19,947 bases of DNA from JBCCSZ01 sp039199225 (GCA_039199225.1 JBCCSZ010000134.1:1-19947); one strand, 5' to 3'; positions 1 to 8,713 are shown, counted from the stretch's first letter. Notes: a model not told the origin generated them from the sequence alone. Translations and numbers: made by a program.

Positions 1-2852
1 ATGCCATTGTCACAAATCTCTAGGCAAACGATTTCGCAGAGGTCCTCGGTTTCGAGAACGATGTCTGGATCAACAATACTGATGTCCTGGGTGACCACAG
101 GGCTGGGTACAAGGTCTATGTCGTGCAAATCATCGTAAGGGTCGTTGTATGGAATGGTCCTGATTTCAATGTCTTCTACAAAATCACATGCTCCTTCAAA
201 ATTGCCATTGAGGTCGGTTTTTAACAAGCCTATATCGGTTGTGCTACCAGGGGCTGCCATAGCGCCCAGCATGTATATGAAGTTGCCTCCGACTTGGATG
301 TTTTCTGATATGAGCGCCACTTCGAATTGGGAACCACCGCCATATCTTTTGGCCCATTCCACTTCGCCAAGACGGTCAGTTTTGATCAAAACGGCCTTTC
401 GATTCTGTCGGTCGGCGCTGTAGATAAGGTAGCCACCCGGTACGGCGAGCAGTCCCGAGGCCAAAAGGTCACTACTGACTGGTGACTGATATTGTTTGGC
501 CCAAATGATTGTTCCATCTGCTCTTGTTTGGCTGAGTTGCAACCATAGATCGCGGTTGTCAGAGTCGTGGTCGCCATTGTATAAAATTACAAAATCATCC
601 CCCTGAGGAATGATGCTCGTGGCATGCATGTAAGCCTGGTCAGCTACCGGCATTAGGTGTAGCCGGGTCATCTCATGGTTGCCATTCAGGTCGAATACAG
701 AAAAGGAACCGCGCATCTGAGCGAAGCCGCCACCGGCAAAATTGTACCTTCCGACCAGATAAATCTTATTGTTTCGGATGTGCATATCTCGGAAAGTTTC
801 ACAACTCCCCATATCATAACTATTGTTGAGGCTGATGGTATTGCCGTTGTTTCTATCCAATACGGCCATCTGTGCGTTGCAATCCAATGCGCTCAATCCC
901 GAGATTCTTGAAAAGTGGCCTCCTACGACCAAATAGTTTCCACCTGCTTGAATTTCCTGGATGCGGGTGAAAGTCGTTCTGTTGTTGGTGGCCTCTCTTC
1001 GGAGCCACAATACTTGCTGATTTATTGGATCAAATTTTAAAATAAAGCCAATGCGTACACTTGAAGAGTTATTGATCGGCCCGTCGCCATAGCCGCAGAT
1101 GAGCAGGTTGTTGTCGGAATCTCTTTGAATGTCTGCAACCACTTCTGGATGACTGGAAATATCCAGTGCTTTTTGCCAAATGAGATTTCCCTCTGTACTA
1201 ACTTTTGCTATGACTAAAAGGCCCCCTTGGTCTCCACCAATGTAGAGATTCCCATCTTCAGCCAGCGCCAGACAATTCGCTTTTTCACGCAAATCTTGCT
1301 GTCCAAAGGTTTTAACAAAGGTGGATTGACAGTCGTCGCTATCGACGGTTACTGCTACCAAGCGGCAGAATTCCTTTTCACAATTTTGCCCGATGGCTTT
1401 GAGACATATTTCATTGATGCCAGGGGTTAGAAAGGTGTAGGTTAAATCGGTTTGTTGACTCACAAGTACGCCATCGACATACCATTCATAAGATGTGGCC
1501 GCACTACTGTTGTTGGTAAAAGTCAGTTGGTCTCCCTGGGGAACGGAAATAGTCGAGCTGTTAAAATCGGCTATGACTGGACAGACGACATTGAACAAAA
1601 CATTGATGCTGTCCTGGCAGTTGGGATCGCCATTGTAGGCCCAGAGTGTGATCGTGAAAACACCTTCTGTGTTGAAAGTATAGGAAGGGTTGGTCGCACT
1701 TGAAAAGTCGGTGCCATTTACTTGCCACTGATAGCGCGTTGCATTGCTGCTGTTGTTATTGAAATTCAGGCTGGTTCCAAGGTCAATGGTACCACCACCA
1801 GGGGTAAACGCGGCCGTTATGGGACTGGTACAAGGCGTTTGACAAGCCTTTGAATCCAGTAGGCTTTGGCGGATGTTTTCGATGGTGAAGTGCATCCGGT
1901 CGCTCTGTCCCTGTGAAAAAGCAGAATAACAATCGAAGTCCCCATAGTCCATGTAGTTGATGTACATATCCTGCTGGTCGGTAGTGAATGGATTATTTGG
2001 ATCGCCGGTATTGACATCGCTTGTACAACTATTGGCAGAACCACCGCAGGGGACCCGTGCAGTGGATTGATCGGGTGGCGTATCGCAGACCCGGTCGCCA
2101 TCTAGTAGGCAATCATTATTTGTGCATCCTCCTTGGAAAGTATGGTACAGACCCAGGTAATGCCCCATTTCATGTATCTGAACACCCGATGATCCCTTAC
2201 TTTGAGCAAACCATCTTGCCTCCATCATGATACCATCTACACTGCTTCCATGTGCTGAAGGAAAATAAGCATAACCAGCCACGCCGCAGGCCCCTGGCCG
2301 ACAAATCTCGCGCACGAGCCAAATGTTGATGTATTCCAAGGGGTTCCAACGACTCAGGTTTTTGACACTTAGGTCCTGACTCGTGTAGTCGGTCATATTG
2401 GTAAGGCTGGACTGCGTTCGGGTGATTCCATTGGTCGAGTTGCCCTGTGGGTCCCTACTGGCCATACAAAACTGGATGCGTGTATCTACGCCGGTCGAAG
2501 GGTCATAATATCCTGTGTTGGCGAAGGCTTCATTGAGGTTGTCTATCCCCAAGAGGACATCTGCATCGGAGATGTTTTCTGCTCCGCCATCGTGCACAAT
2601 GTGAACCACAACGGGTAGCACATAGTCCATCCGGCCACCACCATTTGTTCGGTTAGAAAGTAAATCAATGTACATTTGGCGTTCTACCTCTTCGTGTCGC
2701 CGCCTGAATTCAGGGTCCTGCTGAATCAGTTTTTCCATCAATTCATGCTGCGCGCAGAAATGTTTTTCTGTATTCGAACAGTGCTGATGTTCTGAGGTAT
2801 CTGTGAAAAGGACTGTAAAAAATAAAGGAATGTATTTCCACCACATGTTCAT
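1..2852 (-). CDS. Secreted M43 (pappalysin-like) zinc metalloprotease with PKD domains and propeller-like repeats, 3' end outside window
   Basis: The frame is open from ATG 2852 to the window edge (950 codons, no stop), so the C-terminus is missing. ATG 2846 is an alternative start. A short hydrophobic N-terminus (residues about 6-17) suggests a signal peptide. The M43 domain covers roughly residues 75-335: a VLPVVVHIVHDG strand near 78, the zinc-binding motif HEMGHYLGLYH at 227-237 (HExxHxxGxxH; His227, His231, His237, catalytic Glu228), then a Met-turn-like NYMDYG segment and several Cys residues that could form disulfides. Two PKD-like domains follow at about 339-425 and 422-505. From about 510 to 905 there are some seven repeats with a GNxLxxGG...DxNGxxxWxK pattern, resembling a beta-propeller. 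The family hydrolyses proteins outside the cell. A T9SS sorting domain may lie beyond the edge, which is inference. Protease assignment is firm; substrate unknown. Confidence 0.9.
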   Translation of the reverse strand, partial: MNMWWKYIPLFFTVLFTDTSEHQHCSNTEKHFCAQHELMEKLIQQDPEFRRRHEEVERQMYIDLLSNRTNGGGRMDYVLPVVVHIVHDGGAENISDADVLLGIDNLNEAFANTGYYDPSTGVDTRIQFCMASRDPQGNSTNGITRTQSSLTNMTDYTSQDLSVKNLSRWNPLEYINIWLVREICRPGACGVAGYAYFPSAHGSSVDGIMMEARWFAQSKGSSGVQIHEMGHYLGLYHTFQGGCTNNDCLLDGDRVCDTPPDQSTARVPCGGSANSCTSDVNTGDPNNPFTTDQQDMYINYMDYGDFDCYSAFSQGQSDRMHFTIENIRQSLLDSKACQTPCTSPITAAFTPGGGTIDLGTSLNFNNNSSNATRYQWQVNGTDFSSATNPSYTFNTEGVFTITLWAYNGDPNCQDSINVLFNVVCPVIADFNSSTISVPQGDQLTFTNNSSAATSYEWYVDGVLVSQQTDLTYTFLTPGINEICLKAIGQNCEKEFCRLVAVTVDSDDCQSTFVKTFGQQDLREKANCLALAEDGNLYIGGDQGGLLVIAKVSTEGNLIWQKALDISSHPEVVADIQRDSDNNLLICGYGDGPINNSSSVRIGFILKFDPINQQVLWLRREATNNRTTFTRIQEIQAGGNYLVVGGHFSRISGLSALDCNAQMAVLDRNNGNTISLNNSYDMGSCETFRDMHIRNNKIYLVGRYNFAGGGFAQMRGSFSVFDLNGNHEMTRLHLMPVADQAYMHATSIIPQGDDFVILYNGDHDSDNRDLWLQLSQTRADGTIIWAKQYQSPVSSDLLASGLLAVPGGYLIYSADRQNRKAVLIKTDRLGEVEWAKRYGGGSQFEVALISENIQVGGNFIYMLGAMAAPGSTTDIGLLKTDLNGNFEGACDFVEDIEIRTIPYNDPYDDLHDIDLVPSPVVTQDISIVDPDIVLETEDLCEIVCLEICDNG

Positions 2853-3074
2853 AGCTTGGCGTTTTAGTTTTCATTCAGTTAATCCATTTGTGTACGAACG
2901 TAAGGATAGGTATTTGTGAAGACTACAAAGTAAAGCCTAATTCACTACAAATACAATAAGGTTTTGCCAAGTGGCAGTCGATTAAGCGATCATAGTGTTT
3001 GGTCTCCAAAAAAAATAACTAAAAGTGTGATAAATCCAAATGGTTTGCGAATAATGTAAGAAAGAGCAACAAAA

Positions 3075-3590
3075 TTGAATCGTAAGACCAAAGACTTCCT
3101 GGCTGTAATCGACGAAAACAAGGGGCTTATTTACAAAATCGTCCAGGCGTATTGTAAAAATAAAGACCTACATCAAGACCTGACACAGGAGATCATTCTG
3201 CAACTCTGGACTGCCTTTGATGGCTACAACAGTAATTTCAAGATTTCGACTTGGATGTACCGAATTGCTTTGAATACAGCCATATCGTATTACAGAAAGG
3301 GATTCAATGAACGTCGCCATTCTTCTGAATTTTTGCCATAACACCAAAGTAGGTTAATCAGTGAAGAACCTTTTGAAGAAGACCCGAACTTGAAGCTTTT
3401 GAACCAGTTTATTCAAGAACTCAAAGAAATAGACAAAGCGCTCATCTTATTATATCTCGAAGAATTAAGCCATAAAGATATTGCCAATATTCTTGGGATC
3501 AGCCCAACAAATGTGGGAACGAAACTTTCCCGAATCAAAAATGCTTTGCGAAAGAGATTTCAATCCACTCTAAAAAATCAATCAAGATGA
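3075..3590 (+). pseudogene. ECF-type RNA polymerase sigma factor, interrupted by an in-frame TAA
   Basis: The reading frame from TTG 3075 encodes 88 residues carrying sigma-70 region 2 (DLTQEIILQLW, then FKISTWMYRIALN, the -10 recognition and core-binding part). It stops at TAA 3339-3341. The same frame continues without shift for 82 more residues to TGA 3588-3590. That part carries region 4, including a helix-turn-helix around EELSHKDIANILGISPTNVG. Together they give a normal-sized ECF sigma factor (about 170 residues) with one stop codon in the linker between the two domains. No ATG lies nearby; TTG 3390 is the first plausible restart. A TAA 15 bases upstream bars any longer N-terminus. The stop codon overlaps the start of the next gene (ATGA). 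It could be a recent pseudogene, a base error, or a split two-subunit sigma factor. Family assignment is firm; functional state unknown. Confidence 0.8.
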
Positions 3591-4231
3591 ATGATAAAGA
3601 ATTGCTAAGCATCTGGAAATCTTACGACCAGAAAATGAATGATGTATTGACCTTAAACAAAGAGGTTGCCTATGAAATTACCAGAGAGAAGCTCCATAAA
3701 ACCATTCGTTCATTGCGCCTGCCCAAGAGCCTATTGTTGGTCTTGGGAGCTCCCTATACTTTTCTATTGTGCTTTGTAAGTTGGATCGCTTTTAAGGCAG
3801 GAGCCTATATTGTGGCCTTTGGCTTTGGTGTGATTGGCTTGGTGATGGTTGGGGTCATTGTGGGCTATATTTACCACATCTATTTGATTTCCAAGATCAA
3901 CCGGGCAGAGAAAATTACAGAGGTTCAAAAAGGGATTGCGGAGCTAAAAATATCCAGCTACAACATCGCCCGGTGGGTGGTTGTCCAGCTGCCCTTTTGG
4001 TCAATTTGCTGGATGAGCATTGAAGCATTGAAGCATTCGCCTTTTGTGTATGGGGGAATCAATTTGCTCCTATTTTTGGCCTTATCCGCTGTATCTTATT
4101 GGCTATATCAAGAGCTGCATATCGACAATACCGGTTCCAAAGTCCATAAGATTTTCTTTTCAGGAAGCGATTGGGCGCCCATTCTGAAGTCGACAGATTT
4201 GTTGGAGCAGCTCAAAGGATACAAAACATAG
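3587..4231 (+). CDS. Four-helix membrane protein co-transcribed with the sigma factor
   Basis: The 214-residue product is not one I recognise. The first 45 residues are charged and probably cytoplasmic (MNDKELLSIWKSYDQK...). Four hydrophobic stretches follow, at about residues 46-70, 73-97, 129-150 and 155-175, in two pairs separated by a basic, helical loop. The C-terminal tail is soluble. ATG 3587 overlaps the sigma factor stop by 4 bp, which implies translational coupling. The position directly after an ECF sigma gene suggests a membrane-bound partner or anti-sigma-like regulator, but no known anti-sigma domain (zinc finger, FecR) is visible. That role is inference from context. It converges with the ATPase gene, leaving only 24 bases between the two stops. 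Confidence 0.75.
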   Translation: MNDKELLSIWKSYDQKMNDVLTLNKEVAYEITREKLHKTIRSLRLPKSLLLVLGAPYTFLLCFVSWIAFKAGAYIVAFGFGVIGLVMVGVIVGYIYHIYLISKINRAEKITEVQKGIAELKISSYNIARWVVVQLPFWSICWMSIEALKHSPFVYGGINLLLFLALSAVSYWLYQELHIDNTGSKVHKIFFSGSDWAPILKSTDLLEQLKGYKT

Positions 4232-4255
4232 GCAGTTGGCTAGCAGCCAGATCGC

Positions 4256-5353
4256 TTACCCAATCATCTCTTTGCAGGCTCTGTAGAGGTCCTTCCAGTC
4301 TTTGCGTTCCCGAATAACAGTTTCGAGGTATTCTTGCCAAACGACTTTATCCTGGACAGGGTCTTTGACAATGGCTCCCGTGAGACTGGCGGCGAGGTCA
4401 GAAGCCTTGAGCTTGCCATCACCAAAATGAGCAGCCAGTGCTTGACCGCTGTTGATAACAGAAATGGCTTCGGCCGTACTGAGGGTACTGCTGGGCGATT
4501 TGATCTTGGTGCGGCCATCCTCCGTGCGCCCGCTGCGCAATTCCCGAAAGATGGTAATCAGCCGGCGAACTTCCTTGACTGGGGGGGTAGAGGCCGGTAA
4601 GTCTAGGCTCTTTCCGATTTTGGCTACACGATTTTGTACGATTTCGACCTCCTCCTTCAAGGTAGCAGGCAAAGGCATAACCAGGGTATTAAAGCGCCGG
4701 CGGAGGGCGCTGGATAGTTCATTGACACCCTTGTCGCGATCGTTGGCTGTAGCTATGAGGTTGAAACCCTTTCGGGCGGCAATTTCTTGGTTGAGTTCTG
4801 GTACGGGAAGCGTCTTTTCCGATAGCAGCGTAATGAGGGTATCCTGTACGTCGGAAGGTACGCGCGTCAATTCTTCCACCCGGACGATCTTGCCTTCTTC
4901 GAGTGCTTTAAAAACCGGGCTTGGTACCAATGCTTCGGCCGAAGGACCCTCCGACAAAAGGCGGGCGTAGTTCCAGCCATAACGGAGCGCATCTTCCGTC
5001 ATCCCAGCCGTGCCTTGGACCAACAATGTCGAATTACCCGAGATGGCAGCAGCCAGGTGTTCGGACACCCAGGTCTTGGCAGTGCCAGGAATCCCGATCA
5101 ACAACAAGGCGCGATCTGTAACCAGGGTAGAAACGGCCACCTCCATCAACCTTCGGCTGCCAAAATATTTCGGTTCAATCTCGGTACCGTCTTCGAGCTT
5201 GCCCCCCATGAGATAGGTAACGACTGCCCAAGGCGACAACTCCCAGTTGGTAGGACGGGGATGGTCGTCGATGGCCTTTAGGGCCTTTAATTCGTGGGCA
5301 TAGGCGGTTTCGGCGTGTGGACGAAGTACTTGCTGATCTTTTTTCTTTGCCAT
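4256..5353 (-). CDS. MoxR-type AAA+ ATPase
   Basis: The 365-residue protein has the AAA+ core near its middle. Walker A is GIPGTAKT at 87-94. A Walker B-like segment is IVRVEEL at 156-162, with Glu where the usual Asp stands. Sensor 1 is ATANDR at 201-206. An arginine-finger-like SALRRRFN lies at 215-222, and a helical lid follows. The insertion around EKTLPVPELNQE (179-190) fits the helix-2/beta-hairpin insert of the MoxR/cobaltochelatase clade. Such ATPases usually work as rings that remodel a client protein, often with a von Willebrand A (VWA) partner. No VWA gene is present here. The start ATG 5353 has an AAGGA sequence 8 bases upstream. It lies 76 bp downstream of the DUF5691-like gene on the same strand, so the two probably form an operon. 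Client unknown. Confidence 0.9.
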   Translation of the reverse strand: MAKKKDQQVLRPHAETAYAHELKALKAIDDHPRPTNWELSPWAVVTYLMGGKLEDGTEIEPKYFGSRRLMEVAVSTLVTDRALLLIGIPGTAKTWVSEHLAAAISGNSTLLVQGTAGMTEDALRYGWNYARLLSEGPSAEALVPSPVFKALEEGKIVRVEELTRVPSDVQDTLITLLSEKTLPVPELNQEIAARKGFNLIATANDRDKGVNELSSALRRRFNTLVMPLPATLKEEVEIVQNRVAKIGKSLDLPASTPPVKEVRRLITIFRELRSGRTEDGRTKIKSPSSTLSTAEAISVINSGQALAAHFGDGKLKASDLAASLTGAIVKDPVQDKVVWQEYLETVIRERKDWKDLYRACKEMIG

Positions 5354-5429
5354 GTAAAATCCTTTTTGGATGGAAACCTAAAGGTATGATCCGAGCGTGG
5401 AAAGTCGTTGAAATATTGCAATTTTTTTG

Positions 5430-6956
5430 CTAGCCCAAAGAAGCCTTCATCTGCTTGCGAAACCTCAATACTCGAAGGAAGTCATCGATTTCGTCTTGCC
5501 AACCCGACCAGGCTGCGGCATTTCTCGGCCATCGCTGGTGGAGGTAATCGTATAGCTCAGGGCTGCATCGGAAGGCAGCATTTTTGAGTAATTCCCGCAG
5601 GTGCCACTGTCCCCAATGCCGATTTTGATCCTTTTCGAGCCATTGTTGCAAATTCTTTATAAAAAGCATGCTGAGGCGGTCTTCCCACAGATGGTCTTGC
5701 AACTTTAGCAATTGTGCAATAGGCGCCTCGGCCTCGATGTATCCCGGTGACTTCTGTAGGGTCTCGATCAATAATTCGTTCAATAAGTGGCTAGGTAATA
5801 CCTTGAGCAAGGGTTGTACTTTTAGGTCTTCCCATCGCTCCTTGTGGTGGTTGTCGATCCAAAAAGTCAGGAGGGCTTTCATCCAATCTGCGTCCAAGTG
5901 TAGACAGCAGGCATCTAGAGCGGATTGCATAAGCAAGCTACTCCATTCGCTGCGGACAAAGGTGCCGACGGCCTCTTCCGGAGATTGCTCCAACATTTGT
6001 TCCCAATGCTTTGGAGGGACCAGTGTCATCATTTGTAAAAAACGACTGGCTTTAACGCCTCCTTTGGGCCACTTTTTAATTGGGTCGATGCCGTCTCTGG
6101 CCATGGATGCCTCCCAGGTGTCGGGGAGGCTGATGAGCAGCTTTTCCTTTTTGCCACTTCGTTTTTTTACTTCGATCAGTTCGTCAAGTTGTGCGATGAT
6201 GCGCTTGGGCAGTGCAGCATCTGGGATGGTAGCTAGAAGGCGGGAGCAAATACGTCGTAGGTCTTTTCGTCTGATGTCCAGGCAATTTTCCAAAAAAGCC
6301 TCATCTTCTTTTCCGAGATTGATCTCCAAAGCCTGGATAAACTTTAGGCGGTCTTTGTGGCCCTCCTGTTCCCAAGTATCATTTAGGTATTCGATGGCCA
6401 GCCTTGGATTTTGTTGGCGCAGATGGCGGAGATAGGCCAGGCGTTCGGCAAATAGTCCCGTCTCCCAAATATCGTCTCTGTAGCGGTTGGAGAAAGCTTG
6501 CCAGGCCGGGTTGAGTTGAACCAGCCACTGCCCTCTTTTGCCAACTGCCCCTTTGATTTGCGCCCAAAACTCCTTTTTGTTGAGTGCCTGCTGCAGCAAG
6601 TCGGGCAGCGTTTCCGGTGGTAGAGACATCTGGCGATCTACCAGATTTTGGATGAATTCAGGAAGCAATTCTTCATATTCTCCGCCCAGTATTCGATAGA
6701 GAAAACGAGTGGCCTCAGGGGGACAAACGTTGGCATCGCTCGTATCGCCAGGGTCTGGCAGTGCTTCGGTCCACTGGATGGCCTCTTTGCCTGCTTTGTG
6801 CATCTGGGCATAAGCTGTCGCGACGTGCAGCAATTGGGTTTCTGGCGGAAGGCTTTGGTCAATGCCCAGTGCTTTGGATGCTTGGGTAACCACAGGAGGC
6901 AAATTAGCGCGTCCGGTTCCAATGAGTGCTGCTTTGACGATTTCTTGCCAGATCAT
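5430..6956 (-). CDS. DUF5691-like alpha-helical protein, operon partner of the MoxR ATPase
   Basis: The product has 508 residues from ATG 6956. The frame also continues up to a TTG at 7079 (549 residues). I prefer ATG 6956 because the recognisable N-terminus, IWQEIVKAALIGTGRANLPP, lies right after it, as in the DUF5691 family where a KxALLGTxR-like segment sits near the start. The sequence is almost entirely helical, rich in Leu, Trp and Gln, with repeated helix pairs that look HEAT-like (for example around LPDLLQQALNKKEFW and HHKERWEDLKVQPLLKVLP). No catalytic motif, signal peptide or membrane segment was seen. It precedes the MoxR ATPase on the same strand. From memory, DUF5691 genes often sit beside MoxR, DUF5682, VWA and SWIM zinc-finger genes; only the MoxR partner is here. 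Biochemical function unknown. Confidence 0.8.
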   Translation of the reverse strand: MIWQEIVKAALIGTGRANLPPVVTQASKALGIDQSLPPETQLLHVATAYAQMHKAGKEAIQWTEALPDPGDTSDANVCPPEATRFLYRILGGEYEELLPEFIQNLVDRQMSLPPETLPDLLQQALNKKEFWAQIKGAVGKRGQWLVQLNPAWQAFSNRYRDDIWETGLFAERLAYLRHLRQQNPRLAIEYLNDTWEQEGHKDRLKFIQALEINLGKEDEAFLENCLDIRRKDLRRICSRLLATIPDAALPKRIIAQLDELIEVKKRSGKKEKLLISLPDTWEASMARDGIDPIKKWPKGGVKASRFLQMMTLVPPKHWEQMLEQSPEEAVGTFVRSEWSSLLMQSALDACCLHLDADWMKALLTFWIDNHHKERWEDLKVQPLLKVLPSHLLNELLIETLQKSPGYIEAEAPIAQLLKLQDHLWEDRLSMLFIKNLQQWLEKDQNRHWGQWHLRELLKNAAFRCSPELYDYLHQRWPRNAAAWSGWQDEIDDFLRVLRFRKQMKASLG

Positions 6957-7139
6957 GCGGCGAAGATACGCAACTTGGGCTAAATAGTCTTCGATGGGGC
7001 TTGGCAGTTGGTTGAAATAGGAGGCGAAAAGGACCTGCCAATTGAGTTGTTGGGCAGTTATTTGAAGGAGGCTAAGCAAGGGTGCTTTCAGGCTTTTATA
7101 CTTAAGTTCAATTCTTTTCTTTTTTATTGTTAAAACCCT

Positions 7140-7147
7140 TATCTTTG
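7140..7147 (+). promoter_or_regulatory. Bacteroidota -7 box of the atpD promoter
   Basis: TATCTTTG matches the Bacteroidota -7 consensus TAnnTTTG exactly and lies 48 bases before the atpD start, giving an inferred leader of roughly 40 bases. No good TTTG -33 element stands 19-21 bases upstream; that stretch is T-rich (TTCTTTTCTTTTTT). It lies in the 239-bp gap between the divergent DUF5691-like gene and atpD. Confidence 0.6.
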
Positions 7148-7195
7148 CAGCGATTTTTCAAGACCCTTTAGATTACTAAAAGTTATAAATAGATT

Positions 7196-8713
7196 ATGGC
7201 AAATATCGGTCGAGTAAAACAGGTTATCGGACCCGTTGTGGATGTTAGCTTCAATGGACCCGACTCCAAGCTACCGGAAATCCTGAACGCATTGGTTATC
7301 AACAGACCTAGCGGCGAAGAATTAATTCTGGAATGTCAGCGTCACCTAGGTGAAGACAGCATCCGGGCCATTGCGATGGACTCCACAGATGGTCTGACCA
7401 GAGGAACGGAAGTCCTGGATACTGGTAAACCTATTGCGATGCCTATCGGTGAGAAAATTAAAGGACGCCTTTTCAACGTAGTTGGAGAAGCCATCGACGG
7501 TATCGGTAAGGTAGAGAAGGGAGACAATGCTTACCCTATTCACCGTAAACCACCTGCGTTTGAAGACCTGACAACGGAGAAGGAGGTACTTTTCACTGGT
7601 ATCAAGGTAATCGACCTGATTGAGCCATACATGAAGGGTGGAAAGATTGGTCTCTTTGGAGGTGCCGGTGTAGGAAAAACGGTTTTGATCATGGAGCTGA
7701 TCAACAACATCGCCAAGGGATATGAAGGGATTTCGGTTTTCGCAGGTGTGGGAGAGCGTACGCGCGAAGGAAATGATTTGCTGCGGGAAATGATCGAAGC
7801 CAACGTTATCAAGTATGGCGATGAGTTTTTGCATAGCATGGAAGAAGGCGGCTGGGACCTTTCCAAAGTAGATAGAAAATCCTTGGCGCAATCTCAGGCA
7901 ACATTGGTGTTTGGTCAGATGAACGAACCTCCTGGTGCGCGTGCGAGAGTAGCACTTTCTGGTTTGACAGTAGCGGAGTACTACCGCGATGGCGACTTGA
8001 GCGATCCAACCGGTGGCCGTGACATCTTATTCTTTATCGACAACATCTTCCGTTTTACACAGGCTGGTTCTGAGGTATCTGCCCTGCTGGGACGAATGCC
8101 TTCTGCGGTAGGTTATCAACCGACACTGGCAACAGAGATGGGTCTGATGCAAGAACGGATTACTTCTACCAAGCGTGGTTCCATTACTTCCGTACAGGCT
8201 GTATATGTTCCTGCGGATGATTTGACAGACCCTGCACCAGCGACAACATTTGCTCACCTTGATGCGACAACGGTACTCAACCGTAAGATTGCCTCTCTGG
8301 GTATCTACCCTGCAGTGGATCCCTTGGATTCTACTTCTCGTATCCTTGATCCACAGATCATTGGTGAAGAGCACTACGACTGTGCAGAAGCTGTAAAGAA
8401 CATCTTGCAGCGTTACAATGAATTGCAAGACATCATCGCGATCTTGGGTATGGAAGAATTGTCTGAAGAAGACAAGCAGGTTGTTCACCGGGCTCGTCGC
8501 AGCCAGCGTTTCTTGTCTCAACCATTCCACGTTGCCGAGCAGTTCACGGGTATCCCTGGTGTATTGGTGCCGATTGAAGAAACCATTCGCGGATTCAACA
8601 TGATCCTCAATGGCGAGGTTGACGAATATCCGGAGGCTGCCTTCAACCTGAAAGGAAACATCGAAGATGTTATCGAATCAGGTAAGAAAATGTTGGCAGA
8701 AGCCGAGGCTTAA
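7196..8713 (+). CDS. atpD: F1Fo ATP synthase subunit beta
   Basis: This is the full-length 505-residue catalytic subunit of the F1 head, which makes ATP from ADP and phosphate as the gamma shaft turns. Visible landmarks are the N-terminal beta-barrel start (GRVKQVIGPVVDVSF), the P-loop GGAGVGKT at 155-162, GERTREGNDL with the catalytic Glu near 191, the Walker B-like ILFFIDNIFRFTQAGSEV, and the epsilon-contacting EELSEED at 420-426, a variant of DELSEED. ATG 7196 has no Shine-Dalgarno site, as is common in this phylum. atpC follows after 81 bases. The alpha, gamma and Fo genes are not here, in line with the separate atpDC unit known from many Bacteroidota. Confidence 0.98.
   Translation: MANIGRVKQVIGPVVDVSFNGPDSKLPEILNALVINRPSGEELILECQRHLGEDSIRAIAMDSTDGLTRGTEVLDTGKPIAMPIGEKIKGRLFNVVGEAIDGIGKVEKGDNAYPIHRKPPAFEDLTTEKEVLFTGIKVIDLIEPYMKGGKIGLFGGAGVGKTVLIMELINNIAKGYEGISVFAGVGERTREGNDLLREMIEANVIKYGDEFLHSMEEGGWDLSKVDRKSLAQSQATLVFGQMNEPPGARARVALSGLTVAEYYRDGDLSDPTGGRDILFFIDNIFRFTQAGSEVSALLGRMPSAVGYQPTLATEMGLMQERITSTKRGSITSVQAVYVPADDLTDPAPATTFAHLDATTVLNRKIASLGIYPAVDPLDSTSRILDPQIIGEEHYDCAEAVKNILQRYNELQDIIAILGMEELSEEDKQVVHRARRSQRFLSQPFHVAEQFTGIPGVLVPIEETIRGFNMILNGEVDEYPEAAFNLKGNIEDVIESGKKMLAEAEA

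Noticed and set aside
2965..2976. TGCCA-AG-TGGCA inverted repeat upstream of the sigma factor
   Set aside because: Only 5 bp per arm, no link to a promoter box, so likely chance.
2999..3011. TTTGG-TCT-CCAAA as a possible sigma-factor operator or -33 element
   Set aside because: No TAnnTTTG box follows at the right spacing, and the repeat is short.
4334..5281. Several plus-strand ORFs opposite the MoxR gene
   Set aside because: They are mirror frames of a well-supported gene, are biased to Ser/Arg, and show no family motifs.
5668..6435. 255-codon plus-strand ORF opposite the DUF5691-like gene
   Set aside because: Its Ser/Arg/Cys-rich sequence is typical of an antisense frame; no domain or start signal supports it.
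7346..8530. Minus-strand ORFs inside atpD
   Set aside because: atpD is certain on the plus strand, and these frames have no recognisable content.
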